A stretch of 64,000 bases of DNA from Sphingomonas aurea (GCF_030678875.1 NZ_JAUUDS010000004.1:172654-236653), one strand, 5' to 3'; counted from the first letter of the stretch, positions 26,514 through 35,616 are shown. The notes: generated from the sequence alone by a model not told the origin. Made by a program: numbers and translations.

Positions 26514-27377
26514 TCAGTTGTCTTCCGCATCGCCGGGGGCGTCGGGCTGGTCGGCCGCGGCGTCGCGCACGGCGGCGCGGCGGGCGTTGAACGCGGCGAT
26601 CAGCTCGCGCATCGTCGCTAGGATGTCGGCCTTCTCACGCGAGATGCGCTCCGCAAGTCCGCCCACGCCGATCGACAGCGGGATCCCGTGCAGGTCGGCG
26701 TCGAGCGCGATCGAGATCGACGACACGTCGGGCGTCGGCCAGTTGGGGAAATAGCAGTAGCCGACGTGCCGTATCCACGAGATGTCCTTCATCACCTCGG
26801 CATAGTTCACCCGGCTGTCGGACATCTCGTAATGGTTGGTGTAGCGGCACAATTTGTCGATCGCGCGGTCATTCATCCGCGCCATCATCGCCCGCCCGGC
26901 ACTCGAATCGACCAGCAGCCGCATGGTGCCGTCGGGCGGCACGTTCTTGAACTGATGGCCCGGCGCGGTCAGGAACAGATACTGGACGAACAAGTCATTC
27001 TGCGTGGCGATGCCGACCGTCTCGTCGGTACGGCGCTGCATCTCCTCGACCAGTTCGCGAAAGCCGCCCTCCTGCTGCATATACCCCGCCACCCAGTTAC
27101 CGAGCAGGTTCAGCCGCATGGTCGGCAGGTAGGTCCGCTTGATCCGATTATAGTTGAGATAGCCAAGAAGAACCATGCTTTTCAGCAAGTTGGTCGTACT
27201 CGATTGCGGATAGCCAAGCTCGGTATAGATCTCGTGCAGCGCCATCGGTCGCCGACGCTCGGCGAACAGTTCCAGCACTTCGAAGGTGCGCATCGCCGAT
27301 TTCACTGCTCGCCGCTGCACGTCCGGCCGGCTCCTTCCCGCTGCGCTTCGCCTTGCAGCGGGGTAACCCATCCCCAT
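26514..27377 (-). CDS. IclR family transcriptional regulator
   Basis: 287 residues: an N-terminal winged helix (about 25-90; [38 protein letters not shown]) and a C-terminal effector domain (about 110-270) with the IclR-type GRAMMARM and [10 protein letters not shown]. IclR proteins respond to aromatic or organic-acid ligands and often sit beside the operon they control. The start is uncertain: ATG at 27377 or 27371, with the conserved region beginning only about 20 residues later. It lies upstream of the monooxygenase on the same strand and is a good candidate for controlling the catabolic island. Confidence 0.8.
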   Translation of the reverse strand: MGMGYPAARRSAAGRSRPDVQRRAVKSAMRTFEVLELFAERRRPMALHEIYTELGYPQSSTTNLLKSMVLLGYLNYNRIKRTYLPTMRLNLLGNWVAGYMQQEGGFRELVEEMQRRTDETVGIATQNDLFVQYLFLTAPGHQFKNVPPDGTMRLLVDSSAGRAMMARMNDRAIDKLCRYTNHYEMSDSRVNYAEVMKDISWIRHVGYCYFPNWPTPDVSSISIALDADLHGIPLSIGVGGLAERISREKADILATMRELIAAFNARRAAVRDAAADQPDAPGDAEDN

Positions 27378-27606
27378 GCGCCTGCACAAGGACGTCACGG
27401 GGCGAGCGCCGGTGCAGGATCGCCAGCCCTGCCCGCGCGGCTGTTCCGGTGTCACAGTAGCGGCCACTGCCGACCGCCGTCGATTTGCTTTGCGAAGGGG
27501 GCCGACCGGACGATAGGGACATCGGCTCCCTCCCTTCCCGGCCGAGCCCGATGCCCGCACCTTCGTTCATCCGCGATACCAACTCCCTCCTCTATTGGCA
27601 CCGGCG

Positions 27607-28119
27607 ATGATCCTGCTCGCCCTGCTCCTCCAGGCCGCGACACCGCCGGCCGGCACCGACATCCTCGTCACCGCGCCGCCCAAGCCGTTCGCGCAGACGC
27701 CGGCGACGATGGTGGTCGAACCGGTGGCGATGATGATCGCCGCCTGCGACGCGGACGGCGACGGCGAGACGATGCGCAGCGAGATGATCGAGTGCGTCCG
27801 CCGCTCGTACGACGCGATCGACACCGCGAAGAAGGGATCGATCGGCTATTTCCAGTTCGCCGACTGGGCACAGAAGTGGCTGGGCGACCGCAACGCGCTG
27901 CCCAGCCCGTTCGACGTCGATCGCGACGGCGACAACCGGATCACCCTCGACGAGTTGCAGGCGCATTTCGCCAAGCTGTTCAGCCGCTTCGATCGCAACC
28001 GCGACGGCGCGATCGACCGCGCGGAGACGCTGACAATCCGCACCGCCCCGGCCGACGCCAACGGCCCGACGCCGCCGCGCCCGCCGTTCGGCGAAAAGCG
28101 CAAGAAGGACCGGCGATGA
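27607..28119 (+). CDS. Secreted EF-hand calcium-binding protein
   Basis: 170 residues: short signal peptide ([14 protein letters not shown]), then EF-hand loops [12 protein letters not shown] (from 48), [14 protein letters not shown] (from 103) and [12 protein letters not shown] (from 129). A weaker loop lies at 72-83. The protein ends in a Pro/Lys-rich tail. Calcium sensing or buffering in the periplasm is likely; no enzyme domain is visible. Its stop overlaps the tgt ATG (ATGA), starting a four-gene overlapped run. Confidence 0.78.
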   Translation: MILLALLLQAATPPAGTDILVTAPPKPFAQTPATMVVEPVAMMIAACDADGDGETMRSEMIECVRRSYDAIDTAKKGSIGYFQFADWAQKWLGDRNALPSPFDVDRDGDNRITLDELQAHFAKLFSRFDRNRDGAIDRAETLTIRTAPADANGPTPPRPPFGEKRKKDRR

Positions 28120-29264
28120 CGCCTCCCCGCTTCGCCTTCACCATCGCCGCGACCGACGGGCGCGCCCGCACCGGCAGCATCGCGATGGAGCGCGGCACGA
28201 TCCGCACCCCCGCCTTCATGCCGGTCGGCACCGCCGCGACCGTCAAGGCCATGAAGCCCGGCGACGTCGCCGCGGCCGGCGCCGACATCATCCTGGGCAA
28301 CACCTATCACCTGATGCTGAGGCCGGGTGCCGAGCGGGTCGCGCGGCTGGGGGGGCTGCACGGCTTCATGGGCTGGGACCGGCCAATCCTGACCGACTCG
28401 GGCGGCTATCAGGTGATGAGCCTGTCGGAGTTGACCAAGCGCTCCGAAGAGGGGGTGGCGTTCAAGTCGCACCTCGATGGCACCCGCCATCTGCTGAGCC
28501 CCGAGCGCTCGATCGAGATTCAGCGGCTGCTCGGCAGCAACATCACCATGGCGTTCGACGAGCTGGTGCCGACCACCTCGACGCGGGAGGTGCAGGCGGC
28601 GGCGATGGAGCGCTCGATGCGCTGGGCGCGGCGCAGCCGTGATGCGTTCGATGCGGGCGCGGACCATGCCGCCCGCAACGCGATCTTCGGCATCCAGCAG
28701 GGCGCGCTGGATGAGGGGCTGCGCAAGGCGTCGGCGGATGCGCTGGTCGATATCGGGTTCGACGGTTACGCGGTCGGCGGCCTGGCGGTCGGCGAGGGGC
28801 AGGAGGCGATGTTCGCCTGCCTCGACTATGCGCCGCAGCAGCTGCCTGTCGACAAGCCGCGCTATCTGATGGGCGTCGGCAAGCCGACCGACATCGTCGG
28901 CGCGGTCGAGCGGGGCATCGATATGTTCGACTGCGTCCTGCCGACACGGTCGGGCCGCACCGGGCAGGCGTTCACCCGCGCCGGGCCGATCAACCTGCGC
29001 AACGCCCGCTTCGCCGAGGATCAGGGGCCGCTCGACCCCGCCTGCGGCTGCCCGGTCTGCGCGACGTGGAGCCGTGCCTATCTCCACCATCTGGTCCGCG
29101 CCGGCGAGATATTGGGCGCGATGCTGATGACCGAGCACAACATTCGCTTCTATCAGGCGTTGATGGCCGATCTGCGCGCCGCGATCGCCGAAGGGCGGCT
29201 GGCGGCCTATGCTAGCGATTTCCGCACGCGCTACACGCGCGGCGACACAGGAGAGACGAAGTGA
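28116..29264 (+). CDS. tgt: tRNA-guanine transglycosylase
   Basis: 382-residue queuosine-pathway enzyme that exchanges guanine-34 for preQ1 in tRNAs with GUN anticodons. Asp94 in LTDSGGYQV is the conserved active-site acid and Asp272 in MFDCVLPTR is the nucleophile. The zinc site is complete: Cys310, Cys312, Cys315 and His341. GGLAVGEG forms the substrate loop. Length and motifs match bacterial Tgt closely. Coupled by ATGA to the EF-hand gene and by GTGA to the next small gene. Confidence 0.96.
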   Translation: MTPPRFAFTIAATDGRARTGSIAMERGTIRTPAFMPVGTAATVKAMKPGDVAAAGADIILGNTYHLMLRPGAERVARLGGLHGFMGWDRPILTDSGGYQVMSLSELTKRSEEGVAFKSHLDGTRHLLSPERSIEIQRLLGSNITMAFDELVPTTSTREVQAAAMERSMRWARRSRDAFDAGADHAARNAIFGIQQGALDEGLRKASADALVDIGFDGYAVGGLAVGEGQEAMFACLDYAPQQLPVDKPRYLMGVGKPTDIVGAVERGIDMFDCVLPTRSGRTGQAFTRAGPINLRNARFAEDQGPLDPACGCPVCATWSRAYLHHLVRAGEILGAMLMTEHNIRFYQALMADLRAAIAEGRLAAYASDFRTRYTRGDTGETK

Positions 29265-29479
29265 CCGACGCGACCACGCCCAGGACCGACGACGACGCTC
29301 CCAACGAGATCCTCGCCGCCGCGCGCGAGGTGAAGGAGAAGGCCGAGGCCGCCGCCGCCGCGACCGCGGAGCAGGCGAAGCGCTGGCCGCTCGGCAAGAT
29401 CGGACTGGGCGTCGGCATCGGCTCCGCCGCGGTCGCCGCCGCCGTCCTCTACGGCAGCCGCAAGCGCGAGGGCAAGTGA
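29261..29479 (+). CDS. Small single-pass membrane protein, hypothetical
   Basis: 72-residue protein: an acidic N-terminus, an Ala/Lys/Glu-rich amphipathic helix (about 18-42) and one membrane segment ([22 protein letters not shown]) followed by basic residues. The GTG start overlaps the tgt stop, and its own stop overlaps the GTG of the peptidase gene, which supports it being real. No function can be assigned. Confidence 0.65.
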   Translation: MTDATTPRTDDDAPNEILAAAREVKEKAEAAAAATAEQAKRWPLGKIGLGVGIGSAAVAAAVLYGSRKREGK

Positions 29480-32286
29480 GGCACGCGATCCTCGCCGCCG
29501 CGCTGCTCGCCGGCACCGCGCTGCCGGTCGCGGCGCAGGTGCAGCAGCAGGCCGCCGTCGCGCCGATCGGCTTCACCGAGCGGACGCTCGCCAACGGGCT
29601 GCGCGTGTACGCGATCCGCGACACCACGACGCCCAACGTGTCGGTGCAGGTCTGGTACGGCGTCGGCGGGCGCGACGATCCGCGCGCCCGCTCAGGCTTC
29701 GCGCACCTGTTCGAACATCTGATGTTCAAGGCGACCCGCAACCTGGTGCCCGAACAGATGGACCGGCTGACCGAAGATGTCGGCGGCTACAACAACGCCT
29801 CCACCAACAGCGACTATACCAATTATTACGAGGTCGTCCCCGCCAACCATCTGCAACGACTGCTGTTCGCTGAGGCCGACCGAATGGCGTCGCTGGTGGT
29901 CGAGCCGGCCAGCTTCGCCTCCGAACGCGACGTGGTGAAGGAGGAGTATCGCCAGGGTCTGGCCCGCCCCTATGGCAGCCTGTTCCAGACGCTGCTGCCG
30001 GCGCTCAGCTACACCCGCGATCCCTATGCCCGCGGCGTGATCGGCGATGTCGCCAATCTGGATGCGGCGACGATCGACGATGTCCGCGCCTTTCACGCGA
30101 CCTGGTACCGCCCCGACAATGCGGTGCTGGTCGTCGCCGGCAACTTCGACCCCGCGCAGCTGAACGCCTGGGTCGACCGCTATTTTGCCCGGATAAAGCG
30201 CCCCGCCGGTGCGATCCCCCGCGTGACAATCACCGAGCCGCCGCGCACCGCGCCGGTCCACCGCACCGTCTACGCCGCCAACACGCCGCTGCCGGCAGTG
30301 CTGCTCAGCTGGCAGGCGCCGCCGATGAAGAGCGACGACGTGCCGGCGCTCGCCGTGCTCGACGCGATCCTCGCGACCGGCGAGCATTCACGGCTGTACG
30401 AGAGCCTGGTCTATCGCGACCAGCTGGCGCAGAGCGCGGAAACCTCGCTCGACCTGCGCGCAGCGACCGGCATCTACGCCGTCTACGCGATCATGGCCGG
30501 CGGCAAGTCGGCGGAGGCGGGCGAGGCGGCGCTGCGTCGCGAGGTCGCCCGGCTGCGCGATGCGCCGGTCACCCCGGCGGAACTGGCCGAGGCAAAGAAC
30601 GAGCTGGTCACCGCAGCGCTGCGCGAACGCGAGACGGCGGAAGGCAAGGCCTCGCTCTTGGCCAACGACGTGATCCTGACCGGCGATCCGCGCACCAGCG
30701 AGCGTCATCTCGCGGCGATCCAGCGGGTCACCGCCGCAGACGTTCAGCGCGTCGCCCGCCGCTACCTGACCGACGCGCAGTCCGCTGCGCTCCGCTACCT
30801 GCCGGCAAAGCCCGGCGCCAAGGGCGATACGGTCGACGTGGCGGCGACCGTCGTCACCGCCCCGCTGGTCGCCCCGCGCGACGTCGCGCTGGTCCAGCCC
30901 GCAAGCGCCGCCGACCGCGTCCCTCCACCGCCGCCCGGACCGGCGATCGCGCCCACCGCGCCCGCGATCACCGAGCAACAATTGCCCAACGGCCTCCGCG
31001 TCGTGACCGTCGAGCGTCACGACCTGCCGCTCGTCACCGCGGAGCTGATCGCGAGCGGCGGCGGTTCGGCCGATCCGGCGGGCCGCGCCGGCACCGCCAG
31101 CCTGGCCGCGACGCTGCTGACCAAGGGCACCGCGACCCGCTCGGCCACCGACATCGTCCGCGCGATCGAGGCGCTGGGCGGCAGCATCGGCAGCGCCGCC
31201 GACCGCGACGCCGCGCAGATCAGCATCGCCGTCACCTCTGGCCAACTCCGCGCGGCGATGCCGATCCTCGCCGATATCGCGATGCGTCCGGCCTTTGCCG
31301 CGGAGGAGATCGAACGCGCGCGTGCCCAGGCGATCGACGCTGCCACCGTCAGCCTGACCGATCCGCCGCAGCTCGCCGGACTGGTCGCCGGCCGGGCGGT
31401 GTTCGGCGCCGGCCCCTATGCCGCGCCCATGGAGGGTACGCCGACCTCGCTGAAGGCGATCACCCGCGCCGATATCGCGGCGGCCTATGCGGGCAGCTGG
31501 TCGCCCGATCGCGCCGCGCTGGTGCTGGTCGGCGATATTACGCCCGCCGCCGCGCGCGCGCTGGCGGCGACCACGCTGGGCGACTGGAAGGCGACGCCCG
31601 GCCGCGCCGCGGTGGCCGCCGCCCCGTTCGGCACGCCGCGCGTGATCGTCGTCGACATGCCCGATGCCGCGCAAGCCGGCGTCGTCGTGGTTCGCCCCGG
31701 CGTCGCCCGGGCTGATCCGCGCTACTATCCGCTGATGCTGGGCAACACCGTGCTGGGCGGGGGTTTCTCGTCGCGATTGAACCAGGAGATCCGGATCAAG
31801 CGTGGGCTGGCTTACGGCGCCTCGTCGAGCGTCCTCGCGCGCCGCCTGCCCGGCAGCATCGCCGCGCGTACCCAGACCAAGAACGCCACCGCCGACGAGG
31901 CGATCGCGCTGATCGTCACGGAGATGACGCGCATGGGCGCTGCCGCCGTCCCGGTCGCCGAGCTGGACACGCGCAAGGCGGTGCTGGTCGGCGGCTTCGG
32001 CCGGGTGGTGGAAACCAATGACGGCCTCGCCTCGCTGCTGGCCGACCATCTGGCAGAGGGCGTGCCGCTGACCGAGGTCGGGCAATATCCCACCCGCATC
32101 GAGGCGATTGCGGCCGCCGAGGTACAGAGCGTGGCGGCTGCCCTGCTCGATCCTACACCCGCCAGCATCGTCGTGGTTGGCGATGCGAAGCAGTTCGTCG
32201 AGCCGCTGCGCGCCCGCTACCCGGCGCTGGAGGTGATCCCCGCCGCCGCGCTCGATCTCGATCGGCCGAGCCTGAAGCGGCCTTAA
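29476..32286 (+). CDS. M16 family zinc metallopeptidase, two-domain
   Basis: 936 residues with a signal peptide (about 1-20). The N-terminal half has the inverted zinc motif HLFEH (His77, Glu80, His81) and the downstream acidic ligand in the SERDVVKEEY region. The C-terminal half (from about 500) repeats the M16 fold without an HxxEH, so it acts as the non-catalytic clam-shell half. Predicted to degrade peptides in the periplasm, like PqqL/pitrilysin relatives. The GTG at 29476 overlaps the preceding stop; a much longer reading from 29209 is out of context. A bidirectional terminator follows. Confidence 0.88.
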   Translation: MRHAILAAALLAGTALPVAAQVQQQAAVAPIGFTERTLANGLRVYAIRDTTTPNVSVQVWYGVGGRDDPRARSGFAHLFEHLMFKATRNLVPEQMDRLTEDVGGYNNASTNSDYTNYYEVVPANHLQRLLFAEADRMASLVVEPASFASERDVVKEEYRQGLARPYGSLFQTLLPALSYTRDPYARGVIGDVANLDAATIDDVRAFHATWYRPDNAVLVVAGNFDPAQLNAWVDRYFARIKRPAGAIPRVTITEPPRTAPVHRTVYAANTPLPAVLLSWQAPPMKSDDVPALAVLDAILATGEHSRLYESLVYRDQLAQSAETSLDLRAATGIYAVYAIMAGGKSAEAGEAALRREVARLRDAPVTPAELAEAKNELVTAALRERETAEGKASLLANDVILTGDPRTSERHLAAIQRVTAADVQRVARRYLTDAQSAALRYLPAKPGAKGDTVDVAATVVTAPLVAPRDVALVQPASAADRVPPPPPGPAIAPTAPAITEQQLPNGLRVVTVERHDLPLVTAELIASGGGSADPAGRAGTASLAATLLTKGTATRSATDIVRAIEALGGSIGSAADRDAAQISIAVTSGQLRAAMPILADIAMRPAFAAEEIERARAQAIDAATVSLTDPPQLAGLVAGRAVFGAGPYAAPMEGTPTSLKAITRADIAAAYAGSWSPDRAALVLVGDITPAAARALAATTLGDWKATPGRAAVAAAPFGTPRVIVVDMPDAAQAGVVVVRPGVARADPRYYPLMLGNTVLGGGFSSRLNQEIRIKRGLAYGASSSVLARRLPGSIAARTQTKNATADEAIALIVTEMTRMGAAAVPVAELDTRKAVLVGGFGRVVETNDGLASLLADHLAEGVPLTEVGQYPTRIEAIAAAEVQSVAAALLDPTPASIVVVGDAKQFVEPLRARYPALEVIPAAALDLDRPSLKRP

Positions 32287-32292
32287 CGCGAA

Positions 32293-32328
32293 AAAGGGCG
32301 GGGATGCACCTGGCACCCCCGCCCCTTT
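32293..32328. terminator. Bidirectional rho-independent terminator
   Basis: AAAGGGCGGGG pairs with CCCCCGCCCCTTT (one bulged C) around a 13-base loop. A-run on the left and T-run on the right serve both strands. It lies between the M16 gene and a convergent small gene. Confidence 0.8.
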
Positions 32329-32330
32329 AC

Positions 32331-32663
32331 TCAGCGATATCGGCGATCCTGCCGGTCATGCTTGTCGAACCGCACCCGCGCGCTCAGCGCGTCGTAGCGG
32401 CGGTCGAGATCGCGACGCTCCCACTGGTTCAGTCCACCGGCGCGGTAGCGCGACTCCAGCCGGCTCAGCTGGCGCATCTCGGTGGTCAGGCGTCGCGCTT
32501 CCGGGCGGGTCAGCCGGCCGGAGCGGATGCCCTGGTCGATCCGCGCGTCCAGATTGCCCTGACGCTGTGCGATCGGCTGCCAACCGCGCTGCGCACTGAC
32601 GGTTGCCGGCATCGCGGCGGCGGTCAGGCCCAGCAGGGCTGCGGCGAGAGGGATGGCTTTCAT
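32331..32663 (-). CDS. Secreted small Arg-rich hypothetical protein
   Basis: 110 residues: signal peptide MKAIPLAAALLGLTAAAMPATVSAQ, then a charged helical domain with GNLDARIDQGIRSGRLTRPEA and RYRAGGLNQWERRDLDRR. Proteins of this type are common in sphingomonads and have no known function. The ATG at 32663 is chosen since AGGAG lies eight bases ahead; a GTG at 32672 overlaps that site. Confidence 0.7.
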   Translation of the reverse strand: MKAIPLAAALLGLTAAAMPATVSAQRGWQPIAQRQGNLDARIDQGIRSGRLTRPEARRLTTEMRQLSRLESRYRAGGLNQWERRDLDRRYDALSARVRFDKHDRQDRRYR

Positions 32664-32848
32664 GGTCTTCACTCCTGTTACGCGGCCGTCGATCCGGCCT
32701 GATGCTGAAATAGGAAAAAGCTGTAACCGCCCTGTCCCGTGAACTGGGGAAATGTGTCGCCGATCGTATCAGCGCCGCCGCCATCGTTCAGGAACGGAGG
32801 GAACGGGCAGCAGGATCGGCGGGTTGGCGGTGGAGAAGGAGAGCCAAG

Positions 32849-33013
32849 ATGGACCCGATCAAGCCGACGACCGAGACCGACGATCCCAACATCTCGACCG
32901 AACATCAGCGCGACGGCGACGCGCGACGCCCCAGCGACACGCTCGACCGCGGTCAGGACGCAGACGATGTCGACGAGGGTGAGACGATCCCCCGCAAATC
33001 CTCGCTGACCTGA
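32849..33013 (+). CDS. Small acidic hypothetical protein
   Basis: 54 residues (starts MDPIKPTTETDDP, ends GETIPRKSSLT), rich in Asp and Glu, no hydrophobic stretch, likely disordered. The frame is not obvious by length, but AGGAGAG sits five bases before the ATG, and a stable hairpin follows the stop. Role unknown. Confidence 0.5.
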   Translation: MDPIKPTTETDDPNISTEHQRDGDARRPSDTLDRGQDADDVDEGETIPRKSSLT

Positions 33014-33020
33014 ACAGGCG

Positions 33021-33046
33021 CGGCCCTGCGTCGCAACGCAGGGCCG
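33021..33046. other. GC-rich hairpin between convergent genes
   Basis: CGGCCCTGCGT and ACGCAGGGCCG form an 11-base-pair perfect stem with a four-base loop, between the small acidic gene and the convergent lipoprotein gene. No T-run follows on either strand, so termination is only possible. Confidence 0.5.
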
Positions 33047-33052
33047 ACCCCG

Positions 33053-33466
33053 TCAGCGGCAGCGGACGTTGTTGCGGTCGACGGCCCGACCCGCCAGCGC
33101 GCCGCCAGCCGCACCGAGCAGCGTGCCCAGCACCTCTGACCCACCCGGCGCGATGATGTTGCCCAGCACACCGCCGGCAACGCCACCGACGAGCAGACCG
33201 GTCGTGCCGTCCGATCGGCGGCAGTAATAATTGCCGTTCTGCCCGCGATAGATCCGGTCGCGCGACGACAGGCGCCGCTCGCGATAGCGGCGGTCGTCGA
33301 CATAATAGCGGTCGGCGTAATAGCCGCCATAGGCCGGGTCGACCCGGTTGTAATCGTACGACGAATAGCTGCGGTAGCGCGGATCGGGGCCGTAGTTGCC
33401 ACCGGCGCAACCGGCCGTCAGCGTCGCTGCGGCGACGGCCGCCAGGGTCAAGGGAGCGATGCGCAT
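33053..33466 (-). CDS. Glycine-zipper 2TM-domain lipoprotein
   Basis: 137 residues: lipoprotein signal with lipobox LTAGC (Cys20), a Tyr/Arg-rich linker (21-80), then a glycine-zipper segment (GLLVGGVAGGVLGNIIAPGG and GTLLGAAGGALAG) as in the 17-kDa antigen (Rick_17kDa) family. Probably anchored at the outer membrane with an envelope-stability role. ATG at 33466 with an AGGAGAGG-like site upstream. Confidence 0.8.
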   Translation of the reverse strand: MRIAPLTLAAVAAATLTAGCAGGNYGPDPRYRSYSSYDYNRVDPAYGGYYADRYYVDDRRYRERRLSSRDRIYRGQNGNYYCRRSDGTTGLLVGGVAGGVLGNIIAPGGSEVLGTLLGAAGGALAGRAVDRNNVRCR

Positions 33467-33528
33467 GGTTGAAGCCTCTCCTGTTCCGTTGATGCTGCCC
33501 CAATGCGCGAAGCCCCGGTGAAGTTGCT

Positions 33529-33954
33529 TCAGGTCAACTTCGCGTCGAGCGTGATCTCGGCGGTCAGCAGTTTCGAGATCGGGCAGTTGGCCTTCGCCTC
33601 CTGCGCGATGCGATCGAATTCGGCGGCGTCGATGCCGGCTATGCTGGCAACCAGCGTCAGGTCGGATCGCGAAACCTTGAAGCCGTCGCCGTCCTTGTCC
33701 AGCTTCACCGCCGCCTTGGTTTCCAGCGTGCCGTCGCTGTGCCCGGCGGCGGCGAGCGCAAAGGACAGCGCCATGGTGAAACAGCTGGCATGCGCCGCGG
33801 CGACCAGCTCCTCGGGATTGGTGCCGGGCTCGTCCCCGAACCGGGTGCCGAACCCATAGGCATTGTCGTTGAGCACGCCCGACTGGGTGCTGACATGGCC
33901 TTTGCCGTCCTTGCCCAGGCCATCGTAGCGGGCAGATGCGGTGCGCGTGGTCAT
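33529..33954 (-). CDS. osmC: OsmC family peroxidase
   Basis: 141-residue OsmC/Ohr-superfamily protein. The two redox cysteines are Cys58 in AAAHASCFTM and Cys124 in KANCPISK; the Arg that activates the peroxidatic Cys is in the N-terminal half (FGTRFGDEPGTNPEEL). Reduces organic hydroperoxides using dithiol donors. It sits among small stress/envelope genes, with a separate upstream gene beginning 16 bases from its ATG. Confidence 0.88.
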   Translation of the reverse strand: MTTRTASARYDGLGKDGKGHVSTQSGVLNDNAYGFGTRFGDEPGTNPEELVAAAHASCFTMALSFALAAAGHSDGTLETKAAVKLDKDGDGFKVSRSDLTLVASIAGIDAAEFDRIAQEAKANCPISKLLTAEITLDAKLT

Positions 33955-33969
33955 GGGATTGCTGTTCCT

Positions 33970-34326
33970 CTACTGGATGGTCGTGCCACGATCGGCGGCA
34001 AGGCTCGGCGCGGGACCGGTCGCGGGGCGCAGCGACTCGCGCAACGATGCCGGCACAGGCGCGGTCGGATCGGGGCGGAAGGCATCGGGCGCACGGTCCT
34101 GCGCCCCGGGGCGGGGCTGGTCCAGCGCCAGGTCGGGGGCTGCGTGCTCGGCCGGGTTGGCGCGCGCGCCGCGCCGCGCGAACAGGATCGCAACCGCCGT
34201 CGCGCCCAGTCCGATCGCCGCCGCGCCCGCGGTCAGCAGGTTGACGCCGAACGTCTTCGATCGCGCGGGCTTGGCGGCGGGCTTCGCCGAACGGCTGCGG
34301 CGCGCGGGTTTCTGCTTGGTAGCCAT
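33970..34326 (-). CDS. Single-pass membrane protein, hypothetical
   Basis: 118 residues: Lys/Arg/Ala-rich cytoplasmic N-terminus (1-25), one membrane helix (NLLTAGAAAIGLGATAVAILF), then a Pro/Ala/Arg-rich low-complexity region. AGAGGACTCCC-type purine-rich sequence precedes ATG 34326. No domain recognised. It is followed closely by osmC. Confidence 0.6.
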   Translation of the reverse strand: MATKQKPARRSRSAKPAAKPARSKTFGVNLLTAGAAAIGLGATAVAILFARRGARANPAEHAAPDLALDQPRPGAQDRAPDAFRPDPTAPVPASLRESLRPATGPAPSLAADRGTTIQ

Positions 34327-34392
34327 GGGAGTCCTCTGTTGATGAGTCCCCCTGTCAACGGTGCGGCGTCGCGCGCGTTCCCGTCGGGAATA

Positions 34393-34578
34393 TCAGGCGT
34401 CGGTCCGCGCAGCCTCGCGACGCTCGCGCGCGGCCAGGGTCTGCTCGGCCCGGTCGGCCATCACCGACCAGGCATTGGCGGCACGCTCGGCCCGCTCGCG
34501 GACATTGTCGAGCACGGCGGCCTCCGCATTGGCGCGTTCGGCTTCGGCACGGGCGCGGAACAGCGTGGCTTCGGACAT
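34393..34578 (-). CDS. Small coiled-coil hypothetical protein
   Basis: 61 residues, almost wholly helical and charged (MSEATLFRARAEAERANAEA ... ARERREAARTDA). The pattern suggests a short coiled coil. Similar small proteins are frequent in sphingomonads and are unassigned. AGGAGTCG precedes the ATG. It lies downstream of the cold-shock gene terminator. Confidence 0.6.
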   Translation of the reverse strand: MSEATLFRARAEAERANAEAAVLDNVRERAERAANAWSVMADRAEQTLAARERREAARTDA

Positions 34579-34599
34579 GGTCGACTCCTGCGAAGATAG

Positions 34600-34632
34600 A
34601 AAGAAAGCGGCGGCCCGGACCCGGACCGCCGC
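34600..34632 (-). terminator. Terminator of the cold-shock gene
   Basis: On the minus strand GCGGCGG and CCGCCGC arms with an inner CCGG pair are followed by TTTCTTTC, just after the csp stop at 34643. Confidence 0.7.
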
Positions 34633-34642
34633 GATGCCGCAC

Positions 34643-34864
34643 TCAGTCGGCGGGCTGCAGGTTTACCGCGGCCATCTTGCCCCGGCGATCCTCTTCCAGC
34701 TCGTAGCCGACGCGCTGGTTCTGGTTCAGCGTCACCATGCCGGCACGCTCGACCGCCGAGATATGGACAAAGGCGTCGGTGCCGCCATTGTCGGGGGCGA
34801 TGAAGCCATAGCCCTTGTCGGCATTGAAGAATTTTACCGTGCCGGTGATCTGGCCATTGCTCAT
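34643..34864 (-). CDS. cspA: Cold-shock protein (CspA family)
   Basis: 73-residue OB-fold nucleic-acid chaperone. RNP1-like KGYGFIAPD and RNP2-like DAFVHISAV are present, and GTVKFFNADKGYGFI is textbook. It binds single-stranded RNA/DNA, melting structures at low temperature. The ATG at 34864 has an AAGGATGA-type site. The roughly 160-base leader (34865-35025) up to the next gene is long and may carry cold-shock regulation, but no defined structure was found there. Confidence 0.93.
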   Translation of the reverse strand: MSNGQITGTVKFFNADKGYGFIAPDNGGTDAFVHISAVERAGMVTLNQNQRVGYELEEDRRGKMAAVNLQPAD

Positions 34865-35025
34865 GAAATCATCCTTCTGTTCGGGCCGGGCCCGACTGCC
34901 GGACCCAGCGATGCGTGGGAGGCAGGGAAAGAAGGAAGAAGGTGCCGCAAAGCGCCGAAGACCGTCGATGTGCGACTGTAGCGGCACGAATGTGGGGCGC
35001 CGCAGCCCCCAACGCAAGGGCGCCG

Positions 35026-35226
35026 CTATTCCTGTGCCGGCAGCGCGTGCTGCGGCCGCCATTCGGTCGGTATCCGGTGAACGAAGGTCGGCCGCACGCC
35101 TGGGGTGAACCACAGCTGCCCGCGCCGGATCAGCAGCGCCTCCCGCGGCGGTCCCCGCTCGCCGCGCAGCCGCGTGCGGACCAGTACATGTTCCGGCGCG
35201 GTCGCAATGGGAAACCATGTGTGCAT
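35026..35226 (-). CDS. DUF551-like small protein
   Basis: 66 residues beginning MHTWFPIATAPEHVLVRT and containing RRGQLWFTPGVRP and IPTEWRP. This W-P-I-x-TAP ... PTxWxP layout resembles DUF551 proteins, small phage-derived or sphingomonad proteins without known function. GGAGGGA seven bases ahead fixes the ATG at 35226; a longer reading to 35550 lacks support. Confidence 0.6.
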   Translation of the reverse strand: MHTWFPIATAPEHVLVRTRLRGERGPPREALLIRRGQLWFTPGVRPTFVHRIPTEWRPQHALPAQE

Positions 35227-35386
35227 CGCCAATCCCTCCATTCTGCGTCCCGGTCGGCGAGCGAGTGGGGCCGCCGGGACGCAGGCGCGCCCTGAAAGGA
35301 CGCGGTCGAAGGTACGGGTGGCGCATGACCGGGGATGCACCCGACCCGCATGTTGAGGGTTCCTGCCCCGATCCCGCTCATAAGGG

Positions 35387-35525
35387 ATGTCGCATAATCC
35401 GCGGCCGCTATCGCCTTCCGCACGATTTCGGCCTGGGCGGGGTCGCGATCGGCAACGAGTTCCAGTTCGCGACCGACGAGCAGGCAGAAGCGACGCTCGC
35501 CGCCACCTGGGACGCAGGCGTGCGC
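35387..35525 (+). pseudogene. Aldo/keto reductase remnant (5' end only)
   Basis: The frame at 35406-35525 reads YRLPHDFGLGGVAIGN followed by TDEQAEATLAATWDAGVR, matching the first strand and helix of D-threo-aldose/pyridoxal dehydrogenase-type aldo/keto reductases. A plausible ATG at 35387 (MSHNPRP) is in a different frame, so a frameshift separates them. After residue ~40 the homology stops: no DTAPxYG catalytic motif follows. The rest of the interval to 35616 holds nothing recognisable. Confidence 0.5.
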
Positions 35526-35616
35526 TCTCGCGGGCTGGCGGACACCTCAAAAGCGTCCACTTCGCCGTCGAACTCGAATCACGCCGCGATCGATCGGGCG
35601 CCGAGGCAGCAACCGC

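Noticed and set aside
33021..33046. Perfect hairpin as a transcription terminator
   Set aside because: No T-run on either strand; kept only as a hairpin.
35227..35550. Longer start for the DUF551-like protein
   Set aside because: The extension is Arg/Pro-rich noise; the ribosome binding site supports 35226.
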